Source: Colias croceus (Eukaryota > Arthropoda > Insecta > Lepidoptera > Pieridae). From it: DNA of 64,000 nt. The stretch covers positions 3,860,001-3,924,000 of the forward strand of contig NC_059561.1 in the NCBI RefSeq assembly GCF_905220415.1, in the 5' to 3' direction. Of the stretch, positions 1 through 12,560 are shown one piece after another. Positions within the stretch are counted from its first letter, which is position 1. Each line of letters starts with the position of its first letter. The position numbers and the translations under genes were made by a program. A model generated the notes under the pieces. The model searched no databases. It saw only the letters and a list, made by a program, of their open reading frames with translations, and was not told the DNA's origin.

Positions 1-3000
1 TAGTACCAAGTTGGTTCGAAATAGACGTAGTTAATATATCGAAGTTATCTGTTTAAATATGTTTTTTGATTGAATAACTAGCGCATTCATTGTATTACGA
101 CATTCAATTGTATGACTAGGCGGAACGTTAATTTAACAAGCGTAACTATAGTAAGTTAATTCAACAAGATGACGGCGTCTATACACCACATTATAACAAA
201 TCATAGAAATATAATCGACGCAACGACAATCTATAAAGTGGTATGTGAACATATTTGTGTGCCTTTCTGTCTGTTACAAAATAACAGTTTATGTGGATTG
301 GCGGTGCGCCAGGCGATGTGCTTTGTATCAGGGTCGCACTTTGCTAGATGAGGTCTTTGTTGTGAGATGTAGCGGGGAGTAATGTTTCTTATTTACAATT
401 AGATATGTACCTTTAATATTTGGTGAAGGAGCTTGTAAAAGTGAGCTTGCGGATCTATACTATGGAATGGAAAAGTTGTTTCTATTTCAAGGAATTCAGT
501 TTCTTAAGTGCGTGCTGTTGCATGTTAAAAGTGGCTAGCGTTTTTTGGTTTCATTAATGTATTCAATCAAAAGCAGATTCAGAAAATTTGTCTAAATTTT
601 ACTTTATAGTCATTCATTTTAAAACAAGATAAAGAAATAAGATCAGTAGTTTTCATATTAACGCAATTTGTAAGTTATAATACCTACATTCAGATATGTT
701 TCGAACATTTTGCTAACGAATAAAAAGCTGTTTTACTTTTGTGAAAATACATTTGTTGATTGTTTTGTTCCTCAAGAATAAAAAAGTCTATTCGTAGTTT
801 AGCTAGATTATTTTTTTCACGTCGTTTATTTACATGAATGCGTGATTTATAGATGAGTTATAAAATTATCAATAATATTAATACAATAATCGCTATACCT
901 TAGATCTTAGACCATACGTAAAAACTAACGCAGCCCTAATTTGAGAGCGGGCTAGCGCAGAATTTATTTTTTCGGTCGCCCATACGCATTCTCCATATTT
1001 ACCACACGTTCCCAAACTAGTGAATGTAATAGATTCTGTATTTTACTGGGGTTTTTGTTAAAATCCATTACGGCTTTTAGGTTTCCGAAAGAGGGTTTAG
1101 CGCGATGCTATCGGTCAAAGTGTACAAGATTTTCGATGAATGTGGATAAAAGTTTGTGTTTTTTGAGTGGTATTAACTGCTCTATATAAATACCACATTA
1201 AACTGCAAGAAGTAGTAACAAGAATTATATCCATATTTTTCTCTTCTACATCTTATACTATGTCGTGTCAATAGTTCTTATTTTACTAACTAACACATCT
1301 ACGTTATACGGCATATTCTATTGTGGTCATCATCTTTTAATTCCATTTCCATAAGATCCATTTTAATTCCTCATTAATATTCGTAAAATTATATATGAAA
1401 TAGAACGTGAATTTGCTTAAAGTGAATGATAGAAACTTATAGGCAAATCTTATATTTTATTAGGTTTCATTTACCAAATAATTATTAGGTATATCCTCAA
1501 TATACGCGAAGGTAAACAGCATCCAACCAATTTCCGGCCTCCTTTAAAATAGTTTTTTATAACGATAACCAGAGACAAGGCACTCATAATCTAGAGGCCA
1601 TCTCGATTGTTCACCGAGACCATGTCAAGAGAGACTAAGCACTCTTCATAAATAGATGTATATCTGACGTAAAGTATATTTTAATATTATGGGGATAAGG
1701 ATTTCCTATCGTGCTCGGATTATCGATTTTTCTAGAAAATTTGGTTTAAGATGGATAAGGAGTGCTTTATATAGTAGTTGGTTGGTTTGTAGTTCTTTAA
1801 TTTTGTTTTTGAATTAGTCAGGAAGTGCTTTTCATGATACGAATAAGACTATAAAGTTGAAATAAATACAGAAACCAATTAAACTCTTTTAGGGTGATAT
1901 ATCCAATTTGTATATGGACACGACAAATAATGCAATTGTTCCCAACCTCTTGATGAATTATATACGTCAATTACTGATTACACGTCCAGTGTCCACATTT
2001 TAAAATTTAAAATAATATAGGAGTTATGAAGAATAAACAATAACATTTAAAATTTCTCAACCACTTTAATTATACTAGGTACGTTCGAATCCAGTACCTA
2101 CGCAATTCTCCTACGTTTACTTAATGCGTTAGTTTTGAACGTTAGTTACATTTAAGTTCAATTATTAATTCGTATTATTATGCGATAACATAAACGAATA
2201 CATAACAAACACACAAATAAAAAGCAAGGTTTATTTGAAATACATTGTTAGAATGAAAAGTGAGAGATATCGTAACCCTAAATAAAGGCAGGAATCGCTG
2301 ACGTCAGTACTATCAAGTGAACACACTGCATAGACTCCATTACTATTATTACTTACGTCTTTGTTCTAAATGTAGTCGTGAATTTGGCAGAGTTTTTGTG
2401 AACAAATAATATTTAAATAAAAATTATTTAAAATAATGCATGACAAAAAATATATCAATTAACTACTATAAAATATAAATATTTTTAAAATATTCTGAAT
2501 TTAAAAAGATTAATTTATTGTCATTGTCAGATAATAGTACAGTTAGCATGTTTGATCAGTTATTTAGTTTTGAGAAAGTTTATATAAAAAGCTCCATACG
2601 AAATTCTGTGATATGAGCTTAACGTAAAAATAACAATTGTCTGTGCAACTTTTTTATCTGGAAAATTTATGTGCTTTTCATTTTAATACACGTTTTGAGA
2701 ACAAATCAGTTTTTCTGTGCACTTTTTTATCTGTAAAATAGATTTTAATGTCCTCTACGATTGCACGTTTGTAGAATAAGACAATTTTTCAAATTCTTAC
2801 AGCACTTTATCGACATTTTGAAAACTTTCATATATTCATATTTGAAATAATCAAATATTCCTGTGAATGTAAACAACGGAGCCGCCGGGACGCGACAATC
2901 ATCTTAAATATATATCGTGTCTTGAATTTATTCAGTCTGTTTTTAAATTCAATGTATTTTCTGTTAGTTTTCTAATAGTTGTTGAAGTTGGATGGAAATT

Positions 3001-3034
3001 GAAAGATCTAGAGATTGCAATTAAAACAATGATA
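1..3034. other. Gene-free AT-rich stretch
   Basis: No reading frame here has codon texture, splice context or recognisable motifs; the 60-codon frame at 169-351 has no family resemblance. A near-duplicate of about 28 bp (CTGTGCA followed by CTTTTTTATCTG) occurs at about 2639-2668 and 2713-2741. A CRE-like palindrome TGACGTCA lies near 2299. Nothing else is assignable. Confidence 0.6.
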
Positions 3035-3213
3035 TCTATACTAATATTATAAAGAGGAAAGGTTTGTAATTATATATGTATGATTTCACGCATAAACTAC
3101 TGGACCGATTTTGATGAAATTTGGCACAGAAAATCTTTAGACCCTGAGAAAGAACATGGGCTACCTTTTATTGCGAAATATGTACCACGGGCGAAGCCGG
3201 GGCGGACCGCTAG
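3035..3213 (+). mobile_element. Helitron-like non-autonomous element (type 1 variant)
   Basis: It begins TCTATACTAATATTATAAAG and ends GGGCGAAGCCGGGGCGGACC followed by CTAG. The TC start, the short hairpin near the 3' end and the CTAG end match the Lep1-type Helitron-like elements known from Lepidoptera. The middle differs from the other type 1 copies: it has a TTTCACGCATAAACTACTGG segment in place of the CTGTCTGTCTG run. The 60-codon frame inside it is not a gene. Confidence 0.8.
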
Positions 3214-5266
3214 TTATATATACTTAAATTGGATTAAAAATAATTTGTTTGCACTGGTTTGAACCTCATAAAATAATACCATCGGTATATATTGATAAAA
3301 ATTCAAGTAAAAATTCTACTTGACATCACAAAATGCACAATAATAAGTTAAATTATTGATTGAAAAGGAAAATACACATTGAATTATCAATAGACTGCTC
3401 TGAAAATTGTACACAGTGTTTTTGTACTAAAATTTAATTACGTACCTACTTACCTATTCATTTTTCATCTCGACTCAATTAAGAAGTGTAAAATCGTCTT
3501 ATTACCAAAAAATATTTACCGTCGCGATTCAACAGAAAAATAGAATAATAGAAAGAAAAATAAAATATAACATTTTTATATTTTCTCACGCAAGAAGTCT
3601 CACGATATAAAGATGTTAAAATAAATATACTTAGGCCCTTCTCCCATTACGATACGCACAGGCGATTCAAGTATCCTGCAAGTCTCGGAGACTAGTCGCC
3701 GCGGAGTATCTCACATACATTATTTTGTACAAAAACTCTACAATTTATGTTTCTTTCAATATATGGATGAATCCAGTACTTCCTAATCTGGAATCGCTCG
3801 ACATAACGTCCGTCCACAAAAACGAGGCACAATAATGATTAATTTAGTCATTTTCAAATATCTAACTAACTAGTATTCTACTCGTATCGTATTTTAGAAG
3901 TATAGTAATGAGCTTTAGTATTTCTAATTAAATAATATCCGTTATTTACATTAAATAAACTGTGTACTGGTTCCCGTTCATATAAATAAATTAGATTCTA
4001 CGTTCGCTATTGACCTATTTTAAATTAATTATGGAAGTATTGATGAATATTATGAGTTCATTATAAGGCTTCAATGAAGCGAAACGATATAGGTACCAGA
4101 GTAAATACGATTTCATGATCGAATTCATTTTTTATGTTCAAAATTTATTCTTATGCTCGCAATATTATATCTCTAATTACATGAATAGAAATATAATTTG
4201 GATGGGCGTGTTTATAATGAATAGTATCTTAATTGCCTCTTTTAATATTTTTCTTGACAATTAAACTATTTTCTCTACGGTGAGGAAAACATAGTGAGGA
4301 AACCGACAAGTCGAGCAATCAAAAGTTCGACGTGGTGGACACCAGCGTGGTGGATTATAGCCTGAACCCTCATAGGAGGCCCGTGTCCCAGCAGTGGGAA
4401 AATATATGGGCTGATGATGATGATATTGTTCTTATTTCCTTACTACTTACATAAATGAAAAATATCAATTCAAAATATGTTATCCTACCGACCACATTTC
4501 TCTTTTACAGCGTTTTCATAGCCCAAAATCCATTGAAACGCAAAGAAAACAAAAGCATAGTTTACACGGGCGAAACGGAATTTCCAAATGTACCCGCTTT
4601 TTGCAGTTGTTTAATGTAACGAGGTCTTAACGAATGTGTTGCGGTTAAATCGACTAGGGTCGGTTGTTTAAAGAATGGTCGTAACCGCGTTTTAAAATTG
4701 GGAATTTTTTAAATTTCATTGCTTGTACAGTTGTTTATTTTAAAGTGGGTTTAGTGGGAAGTTTAAAGTATTTATCATTACTGATGATAATGGATGAGGT
4801 ATTATTAATACAGTTTATCTATTACCTATTAGCGGCGTACACTAGCTCCTGGACTTACCTACCTACCTGTGAAATAATTTTTAAAACCGGTCCAGTAGTT
4901 TTTGTGTGAAAACATGACAGTGTTTGTAATGATGTATACAAACGCACATCTCTTTTAAGTTTTAGGCAAAGCGAAATCTACCTACTTAATTATTATAGAA
5001 CAGGCTGATTTAATCCAAATAGAATTTGATTACTAGTATATTTTCAAGTGTTTAATTTATTTTGCATACGATTATTGTAAATAAGTTTTATAGAATTATA
5101 ATTTTACTCGTTTTATAGATCTGAACACAAAAATTTCTTAGAAGTGGCTAAAAGTATGTATGATTTCCTTGTAAATGATTAAAATACAAGGAAAAATAAT
5201 TACTAAAAATAAAAATTAATTCCAATTGAACCGTTGCTTACTTAATAATTAATATTTTATTAATAA
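3214..5266. other. Gene-free stretch with old repeat remnants
   Basis: No coding exon is visible. The segment contains the repeat tail at 4271-4425 (listed separately). At about 4860-4960 there is a decayed piece (CCGGTCCAGTAGTTTTTGTGTGAAA) resembling the middle of Helitron-like elements. A moderately GC-rich patch at 3640-3715 has no open frame. Confidence 0.5.
4271..4425 (+). repeat. LINE/SINE-type 3' tail ending in (GATGAT)n
   Basis: The sequence runs through GTGAGGAAACC, CAGCGTGGTGGATTATAGCC, CTCATAGGAGGCCCGTG and CCCAGCAGTGGG to a short ATGATGATGAT run. This arrangement is a common lepidopteran retroelement 3' end. A second, more decayed copy lies at 58972-59146. The parent family cannot be named from this fragment alone. 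Confidence 0.6.
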
Positions 5267-5472
5267 CTAGCTTTCCGACCGCAGCTTCACCCGCGTTTTC
5301 AAAGAAAAACCCGTTCCCGTGGGATTTCCGGGATAAAACCTACCTATGTCCTTTCTCAGGTATCAAAATATCTCTATACCAAATTTCATGTAAATTGGTT
5401 CAGTAGTTAAGGCGTGATTGAGTAACAGACAGACAGACAGAGTTATTTTCCCATTTATAATATTAGTATGGA
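5267..5472 (-). mobile_element. Helitron-like non-autonomous element (type 1, long 3' form)
   Basis: Read on the minus strand it starts TCCATACTAATATTATAAAT and passes the CTGTCTGTCTG run. It then contains a CCCGGAAATCCCACGGGAAC segment and ends at CTAG. The extra segment before the hairpin is shared with 20458-20706, 28617-28838 and 54888-55126. Confidence 0.8.
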
Positions 5473-6821
5473 TAAGGAAAAAACAAAATTGAGAAATCTC
5501 TACTTATTTGGTATTCATACAGTATTTAGTAATTAAAAATAACTGCTTATGCTCTAGACGTCATGACATCTAACGGTAATTACTCTTTTCCATAACACAC
5601 TCATATCTATTTCCCATCGTAGAAAATATTATAATTTACAGATAAATTGCATACTCATTTGTCATGGGAAAATCGAACTACGTAACCATCAAATAAAGGT
5701 CAAAATACGATACACGTGGCAATTGAAATCTGTGCTTTACTTCGACGTCATTCGATTGCATTACGACCGGCTTGGACATAAATTGCGACCACTGCCATTT
5801 ATTTAGTTCTTGATACGATTCACTACACTAAAAACAATTTATTTTGTGGGAAACTTTATTAAAGATACTATAAAAATAAGGTCAAAGGAAAATGGCTGGT
5901 TATTGGGTACTGTAGTTATGAGAAAATAACTCAATATTTTCTTAGTTTTGCTTTATTCTTCATGTAAGCTAGCTGGAGCCCGCCGCTTTCTTCGCTTGGT
6001 AAAAATTATTATAAATTACTTCAGAAGTCATATACTTATACAGTCTTTCTCTGTACAAAAAGTAGGTACGTTTAATTATTCGAAAATTTCCTAAATTACT
6101 AAAATTACATGTTGCTAGTAACATTGACAAAGACTCAAAGAACCTTCAGTCTAGTTTAGATTGGTGGAAATAATATTATAATTATTACGTTAAGATAAAT
6201 ATTTACTCTCCATTTCCATAACAAGAATATAATAAATAGTAGATAATAAAAAAGAGTGTGTGTACTTATGTACACGCGTTAGAAGAAATACTAGAATATA
6301 CAACTTGAACATAGTTATCAATTTTCATACCACCTAAAACTAACTTCATGTTGTTAAATTTAGGTGTCGGTGTGCGCGCGCATCGAAAAAATTCCCTCTC
6401 ATCATTTTTCTCCATCGCGCCAAAAGAAGTATAACTTCAATAAAAATAACCAAGAAACATCAAAAATACATTCAACAGCCAAATATATTAAAATTCAAAC
6501 ATTGGATCTATAAATCGCTTTAAAATCAAGACGTATGAAATTAAAATATTTTATGGAAGCGAAAGATTGTCGGTGTGAGGTCGTTAAATCCCCGACGCTT
6601 TTACGACACTGCCAATCCATATTTTGAAAAGACGTAAGATAAGAATTCTTTATCACCATGTGAGTTTATTGCATCAACTATATAAGTAATAAAAATTTAA
6701 TGGTTTTATCACAATAGTGCTTCAATTAAACCCCTGTTTGAGGTTAACGCCTTTCTTGAAAGCTTTATTTATGTCGCTTTGATATTGTACCTATCGGAGA
6801 AAAATAACATTTTATAAACGA
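5473..6821. other. Gene-free stretch
   Basis: There is no supported exon. A decayed Helitron-like end (CTAGCTGGAGCCCGCCGCTTTC) lies near 5970-6000. A short GC patch at 6370-6425 carries no open frame. The rest is AT-rich sequence without visible structure. Confidence 0.5.
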
Positions 6822-7006
6822 CTAGCTCCGTGGTTTTAGCCGCAGTGCTTCGCTCCTGTTGGTCTTAGCGAGATGATATATAGCCTATAGCCTTCCTCGA
6901 TGAATGGGCTATCTAACACCGAAAGAATTTTTCAAATCGGACCAGTAGTTCCCGAGATTAGCGCGTTCAAACAAACAAACTCTTCAGCTTTATAATATTA
7001 AGTAGA
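6822..7006 (-). mobile_element. Helitron-like non-autonomous element (type 2)
   Basis: On the minus strand it carries AATATTATAAAGCTGAAGAG, TTTGTTTGTTTGAACGCGC, GGTCCGATTTGAAAAATTC and GGCTATATATCATC. It ends in CTAG. The 3' region around the gene-like GGAGC...GCGG hairpin is partly mutated. Confidence 0.8.
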
Positions 7007-8794
7007 TAATATGTTTACACTTTTATATTATTAAGTTATAAGCTATATAAATCTAGGTTCTATTTACTGATCATTATATTTTATTTATTTTCTTACAGAT
7101 GAAGTTAATACTACAAATAAGTATATAATACAATTTTTATAATAGTAACACTAAAATGCACCTTGGCTTAAATGTAGCGTACATTGCGAAGGAAGTTACG
7201 ATTCGCATCAAATTGTCAACTGGGTCTTAGAAGCTTCGAGAAAATGATTCTTTTGGCGCGAAAAATTGTAAAGATTTTTCAGGTTAATCAATAGCAGAAA
7301 ATGATGTATTTTTTCTGTATGTTAAATTTAGTAACATGTTATACCAACAATAAAATTAAATGAAAGATAATTATTACTTCGAAAAAATAAATGTAATATA
7401 CCTAAAATAAATGTATAACCTTTATGTATTTTTTTTCTTGCAGAATTCAGTTTAAAATATACAAAATGTCTTCAGTTTTTGTAGTCAGTAGAAGCTTTAT
7501 TTTCAGAATATTTTCGAAATAAGTTAATTTCTACAGTCATGAATATGGTACAAAATGGTACGTTTTTACCGCATTGACTCCGATGGTACCTTGGTTTTGA
7601 TGCTTTCTAAATTCCTGCGAGTGGCAAACGTGAAACAGATCGAAGCCTTTGAGAGACTTTGTGGTTTACTGTGATGTATACATTCATCAACTTTATACCA
7701 AAAGCTTTGCAAAAAGAACTGAAAAAATAATATTTCGCCAAAATATACAATCTATAATTTTAAATAATTTATTTAGTCTTATATTTATTTCTTTTATAAA
7801 TATATATTTATGCTCTACCCTTCACCTTTCCTCTAATTTAATTTCTCTTCGTACGTCCGGTTGTCTGGAAGAAATCGCTGCATAGCGATAAGACCGCCAA
7901 TTGTTGTAATGTATCCATAGATTAAGTCTTATTGTAATGATTCTAAGAGCAATAAAGTATTAATAAATAAATAAATAAATCTAGCAACGTTTTTTTCCTC
8001 CTTCTCTAACTTCTTTATAAACGAAAATAATATACAACAATCAACTTATCTATCTCCATTATCAATTATCATATCAAGGAAGGCATTTACGAATGAAAGT
8101 ATATAAGACCTCACAATACTGCAATAACTATCCTATCACCTGACAAGATTTATATCTTGAAAAAACTACGCAGAAAAAACTATAAAACCGCAAACATTAA
8201 TAAAACTTTAGTAACCCCGCACTGTCCTAACAAAATTTAACCTCCAAGAACTTCCAGCAGTGATCATTAGTTATGCATTTTGTCGTAAAATATAGTATTG
8301 GGGTGCAAAATGACAGGTCTGATCGTGGGTATAAATGATCACCATTACGGGCCGCGTCGCGTTTGAGAAATAACCCTTTAGATGCAGCTGCAAGCGTTCA
8401 ACTGGTAAATGTAATGTGGGAACATACATGCTATGCGAGTGGTGAGCAAATATATTTAGTAGGCCTTGTTTTGACGTAGGTTTAGCTTTTAGCCTCTCAG
8501 CTAGACAACACCGCTGCGAGTTGCCCAGTGAATCAGTATGTTAACAATTTACTGCATAAAACCAAATATTAAAATCAATTTAAGTATTTACGAAAGAGCA
8601 TTGAGAGACAATGTTAAGCAGGACGAAATAAACATTTTATACCTATTATACACTTCTCCGTAACTGTTTGTTCTATGACTAATATATGTTTAATATTAAT
8701 AAGTCTTATACTTAATGAGTGTCTAATGTGTGTCCTTTAGAGCGCCTTCACGTTATCAGCGCGGCAGGAGCGCGGCTGTGACGCAAAAGTCACA
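7007..8794. other. Gene-free stretch apart from a LINE tail
   Basis: The 78-codon frame at 7649-7885 overlaps the LINE-type 3' tail at 7826-7980 and is explained by it. Patches of higher GC at 8320-8400 and 8480-8530 do not form open frames with splice sites. Confidence 0.5.
7826..7980 (+). repeat. LINE-type 3' tail with conserved stem-loop
   Basis: It contains TTGTCTGGAAGAAATCGCTGCATAGCGATAAGACC (cited in parts: TTGTCTGGAAGA, then ATCGCT-GCAT-AGCGAT, then AAGACC). It then has AATAAAG and a tail of AAAT repeats. The six-pair hairpin with following AAGRCC recurs at 11270-11360, 22266-22393 (minus), 27948-28042 and 33345-33400. Such a shared hairpin suggests the recognition structure of a LINE 3' end. 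Confidence 0.65.
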
Positions 8795-9863
8795 ATGTCG
8801 AAATTTCATAGATTGAACAGAAGCGCAGAATTTGCGCGCTGCCATCCCGGTGTGGCCACCGCCTACGTTCAATTTAGGGATGAGCCAGCCAGCAGATGCG
8901 TCTTTAAGCTTAAAGGAAATTTATTTGTCTACATTCTTAGTTCAGCAAAGGTAGGATCCGTGTGTCTGTTAGCTATTACGGCACGCTTGGACGGTGCTTA
9001 GAATTGTTGCTAATGTAAAACAACATTTTGTTCTTTTATTTGTATTTCGCCTTAGTTCCCGTTTTGTTTACACCCATTCAGATCCTCGGTTTTGTTTTTG
9101 AGAAATCTGTTGAGATGTCTGAATACTATGTACTTATGTATTCTTTTATGAGGCTTATGCAGGTACTGTAAAAAGTGAGTGATATTGTAAATAGGGTATG
9201 TACTTTTAGCTTTTTATCTTTTATTTTATTTGTGCACTAGCTTTCCGCCATCTGGTTCACCTGCTTTGTCTAATAATATACCTAATTGCCTATTAAATAT
9301 CTACACTTAAACTTTCCTCTTGAATCACTCTATATATTAAAATAAACCGCATCAAAATCCGTAACGAAGTTTTATAGATTTAAGCATACATATGGACAGA
9401 GAAGCGACTTTGTTTTATACTATGTAGTGATAAGCAAAAGCTTATAGACCATGTACACAAATAATGTCGAAGGTATTTAATATTGTATACCTATGTTTAT
9501 GATATACATTGTGCATAATAATGCTTGGATTTCAGAAACAGTCAGCTGTTATTTTAATAGCTTTCATATAGTTCAACGTAAAGTGCAACAAAATTAGTTC
9601 ACCAGCTTACATCAACAACCCAGAATGAATATGAAAATAGTTTATCTTTACCTAAAACATGTTCAATATAATCAAGACCTTATACCGTATTTATTGTTTC
9701 TTTTCAGAATAAGATAAGCCACACGCACTCGGGGACTGCCGCGGTAAAGTTATTGCATAGCATGCCTTCAAGCCACACCTCCGAGCCCGTCGGAGTGGGG
9801 AGCGTGAGGTTTTTTCGTTACGGAATTTCTCGATTCGGTCCCCGCGCTCAAGGCCCGCGATAG
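8795..9863 (+). CDS. Candidate two-exon gene, product unknown (weak)
   Basis: Exon A (8795-8950) starts at an ATG in a locally GC-rich stretch and encodes 52 residues ending ILSSAK before a GTAGGA donor. Exon B starts at 9708, after the acceptor TTGTTTCTTTTCAG. Joined in phase 0 it continues open for 51 residues (ends RAQGPR) to TAG at 9861-9863. The total is 103 residues, basic, with no signal peptide, membrane segment or known domain that I recognise. Against it: the frame could be chance, and 9745-9880 may be a repeat, since GCATAGC near 9757 is mirrored by GCTATGC near 9867. Transcript evidence would settle it. Confidence 0.25.
9237..9430 (-). mobile_element. Helitron-like non-autonomous element (type 3)
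   Basis: On the minus strand it starts TCACTACATAGTATAAAACA and contains AAGTCGCTTCTCTGTCC, then TTAAATCTATAAAAC, ending CTAG at 9237-9240. Better copies lie at 29487-29670 and 40538-40727. The GGCGAAGC hairpin is degraded in this copy. Confidence 0.7.
9779..9802. repeat. Short GC-rich hairpin
   Basis: CTCCGA and TCGGAG are separated by GCCCG, a perfect six-pair stem. It sits within the possible foldback repeat at 9745-9880 that overlaps candidate exon B. Confidence 0.5.
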
Positions 9864-9975
9864 AAGCTATGCTCTATATATAATAGCTTAAAAAATCCAT
9901 CGTGAGTAAAACAAAACCTATGAATACAAGTACTCCAAACTGACACTAATCAGGGTGTATCCTAGTTATCTTAAA

Positions 9976-10162
9976 CTAGGTGTGCTCCGCGATTTTACCC
10001 GCAGTGCTCCACTCTGTTGGTCTTAGCGAGATGATATATTATAGCCTAAAGCCTTCCTTGATAAATGGGCTATTTAAAGCTGAAAGAATTTTTCAAATCG
10101 GACCAGTAGTTTCTGAGATTAGCGCGTCCAAACAAACAAATTCTTCAGCTTTATAATATTAA
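9976..10162 (-). mobile_element. Helitron-like non-autonomous element (type 2)
   Basis: The minus strand shows the AAGCTGAAGAA, TTTGTTTGGACGCGC, GGTCCGATTTGAAAAATTC and TAGCCC blocks. It ends in CTAG at 9976-9979. The hairpin is mutated relative to the 38833-39019 copy. Confidence 0.75.
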
Positions 10163-11641
10163 ATACTAGTATAAATAATAACAGAATAAAAAAACACAAT
10201 TTTTAATTATTAAATAAAACTGAAATTAGATTTCGCTCCATTCCAAATAGATTAGCATACCTATTGCGTATGTTTAACAAATAAACGCTGACAATAGTGT
10301 TTGTACGTGGGCTATAATTACAATAAATGTTATGTTTTAGCTTGGATATTAACTAAATATGGTTGAATTTCAGCTTACGGCAAATTTTGGCTTTGATACT
10401 TAGAACTGTAATGAAAATATAAGCATCGAATTTTACTAAGCAAAATATGATTTTCGTGTGCATTCAAATTTGTTATTGTATTTTAATTACAATGGTTGCA
10501 TATACTGTAGTATTAGTTTACAATTTGTAAGATGCAAGTTGGATTTTGCAGTCCTTTTCTTCATTTATATGTGTAGTTTTTTAGTTGAATACTTTAATGT
10601 TAATTTTATCGATAATTTACTACACACTTCAATGTGTATTTTTGAATACCATATAAGTATTTTTAATTTTGTTTTCGTAATTTCATTGTGAGGCTATGTG
10701 TCATTGAATAAACGTTTTTTTCTTTCTTAATGACGATTAGATTACGTTGTGTTTTATTTAATAAAAAATATAATCAATTTTATATAATAACGTTATTAAT
10801 CATTATACCCTAAAATATCAACTATTTCATAACAAGGTCTGAATCTAACAGAAAAGCAATTCCAACGAAACTATGTGAGGTTAACTTACCACACATTTGC
10901 CGAATTTTAGGCAACTTCTAAACTATTCTATATGTTGGTGAAACCTTGAATAATTTTGTGTGAAGCTTAATGTTGAGCGGATTGTTGATATGGTTGTTTA
11001 TATTATATTATAACGGTAAGTAATAAAAATCTAAATTATTGGCTATAAGGGAAAAATAAATGAGGAATGCAGTAAATATTCTGAAGAAAATTATTGTAAG
11101 TTTTTTTTTCAATTAATATTTGTTGCTCACAAACTTTATTTCATAATTATGAGATATAAATTAAAGATGGTTCTAAAGAAAAATCACGGGCAACAGCAAT
11201 ACGGCGAAGGTAATCAAAGTGCTGTAGGTTATAAATATTTTTCATTTTTAACGTAGAAAACTTAAATACAGATTGCCCCTGGTTGTCTGCTAGAAATCGC
11301 TGAACAGCGATAAGACCTAAGTCTGTCAATTTTCATCTTTGTGTACAATAAAGAAGTAAGGTTAAACTTTAAAAAAATGTGAAATAATAATATTGGTTAA
11401 TTATTTATTGATATTAGTAGTATGAAAACAGATTTAAAAAATTGGTAATAAGAAATAAGAAAGTTTATTTCTCACGATTTTAGCTTACTATTTGAAAATT
11501 TTCACTATTATTGTTTTCTCTGTCTTCAAATTAGCTTGTTCTAATTTAGGATACGCATTAATTAATTGTTGTATCTACAATGTTGACACATGTCCAGCAT
11601 AAGCAGATGCTCATAGCACCTATCACTTAGAATCACAAGAA
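10163..11641. other. Gene-free stretch
   Basis: AT-rich DNA. The 77-codon frame at 10458-10691 is composed of low-complexity hydrophobic codons expected in AT-rich sequence and lacks homology cues. The LINE tail at 11270-11360 is the only assignable item. Confidence 0.5.
11270..11360 (+). repeat. LINE-type 3' tail with conserved stem-loop
   Basis: It contains TGGTTGTCTGCTAGAAATCG, the hairpin ATCGCT-GAAC-AGCGAT, AAGACC and a downstream AATAAAG. It belongs to the same family as 7826-7980. The minus-strand 60-codon frame across it is not a gene. Confidence 0.6.
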
Positions 11642-11828
11642 TCCATACTAATATTATAAATGCGAAAGTAACTCTGTCTGTCTGTCTGTCTGTTACTCAA
11701 TCACGACTAAACTACTGAACCAATTTGCATGAAATTTGGTATGGAGATATTTTGATACCCGAGAAAGGACATAGGCTACCTTTTATTGCGAAATATGTAC
11801 CACGGGCGAAGCCGGGGCGGACCACTAG
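11642..11828 (+). mobile_element. Helitron-like non-autonomous element (type 1, near-complete)
   Basis: It begins TCCATACTAATATTATAAAT and has four CTGT/CTGTCTG repeats. It continues with CTCAATCACG, GAACCAATTTGCATGAAATT and GGACATAGGCTACCTTTTAT. It ends GGGCGAAGCCGGGG then CTAG. This is one of the least decayed copies and a good reference for the family. Confidence 0.85.
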
Positions 11829-12366
11829 TAATGCTATATGCTACTAAATCTTTAAATTGCTATATTTAAAATGTAATCTTTCTATAAAAAATATACTTCG
11901 AAAAACTAAAAAAAAACACGCTTTCAAGATAGATACAACTTAAAACAAGCAAAAAATAATTCCTAATCTAGGCATCAAAAAAATAACTAATACATAGTAT
12001 ATATTATTTTGTGAAAAAAGGGTAAGGTGGCGTAATCAGCTCTCGCATTGAAAATTTATATAAACGTTTTGACCTGAATTCGAATCGTTCAAGCGTAAGT
12101 TTAGTTACTCAAAATACCTTTAGAAATCTTGTGAAATAGTTAGTATCTGTATTTGATTGACGGAGGTTGAGAATTCGCTTGAAATGTTAAATAAAGCTCG
12201 TAATTGTTAACTATGGAGATGTTTATAATTATTGCTTGTGTTATTTGATTAATTGCTCTTTATAATATAGGTATTACTCAAGAGAAAGTCACTATAATAC
12301 TTAAATGAAAATAAGATAATTTTTTAACTATTTAACTCATTAAGTTTGTAGTTGATAATTGATCAA

Positions 12367-12560
12367 TGTATACTAATATTATAAAGCTGAAGAGTTTGTT
12401 TGTTTAAACGCGCAAGTCTCGGGAACTACTGGTCCGATTTGAAAAATTCTTTCGGTGTTAGATAGCCCATTTATCGAGGAAGGTTATAGGCTATATATTA
12501 TCATCACGCTTCAACCAACAGGATTGGAGCCACGGGGGTGAAACCGCGCGGAGCAGCTAG
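12367..12560 (+). mobile_element. Helitron-like non-autonomous element (type 2)
   Basis: Blocks are TACTAATATTATAAAGCTGA, TTTGTTTGTTTAAACGCGC, GGTCCGATTTGAAAAATTC, then GAGCCACGGGGGTGAAACC, GCGCGGAGCAG and CTAG at 12557-12560. Same family as 38833-39019 and 60310-60504. Confidence 0.8.

Noticed and set aside
169..351. 60-codon plus-strand frame at the window start
   Set aside because: No recognisable motif, splice site or codon bias; expected by chance in this composition.
11660..11700. GTCTGTCTGTCTG repeats as a CRISPR-like or microsatellite array
   Set aside because: The short run is an internal part of the type 1 Helitron-like element and recurs at the same place in each copy; there are no spacers.
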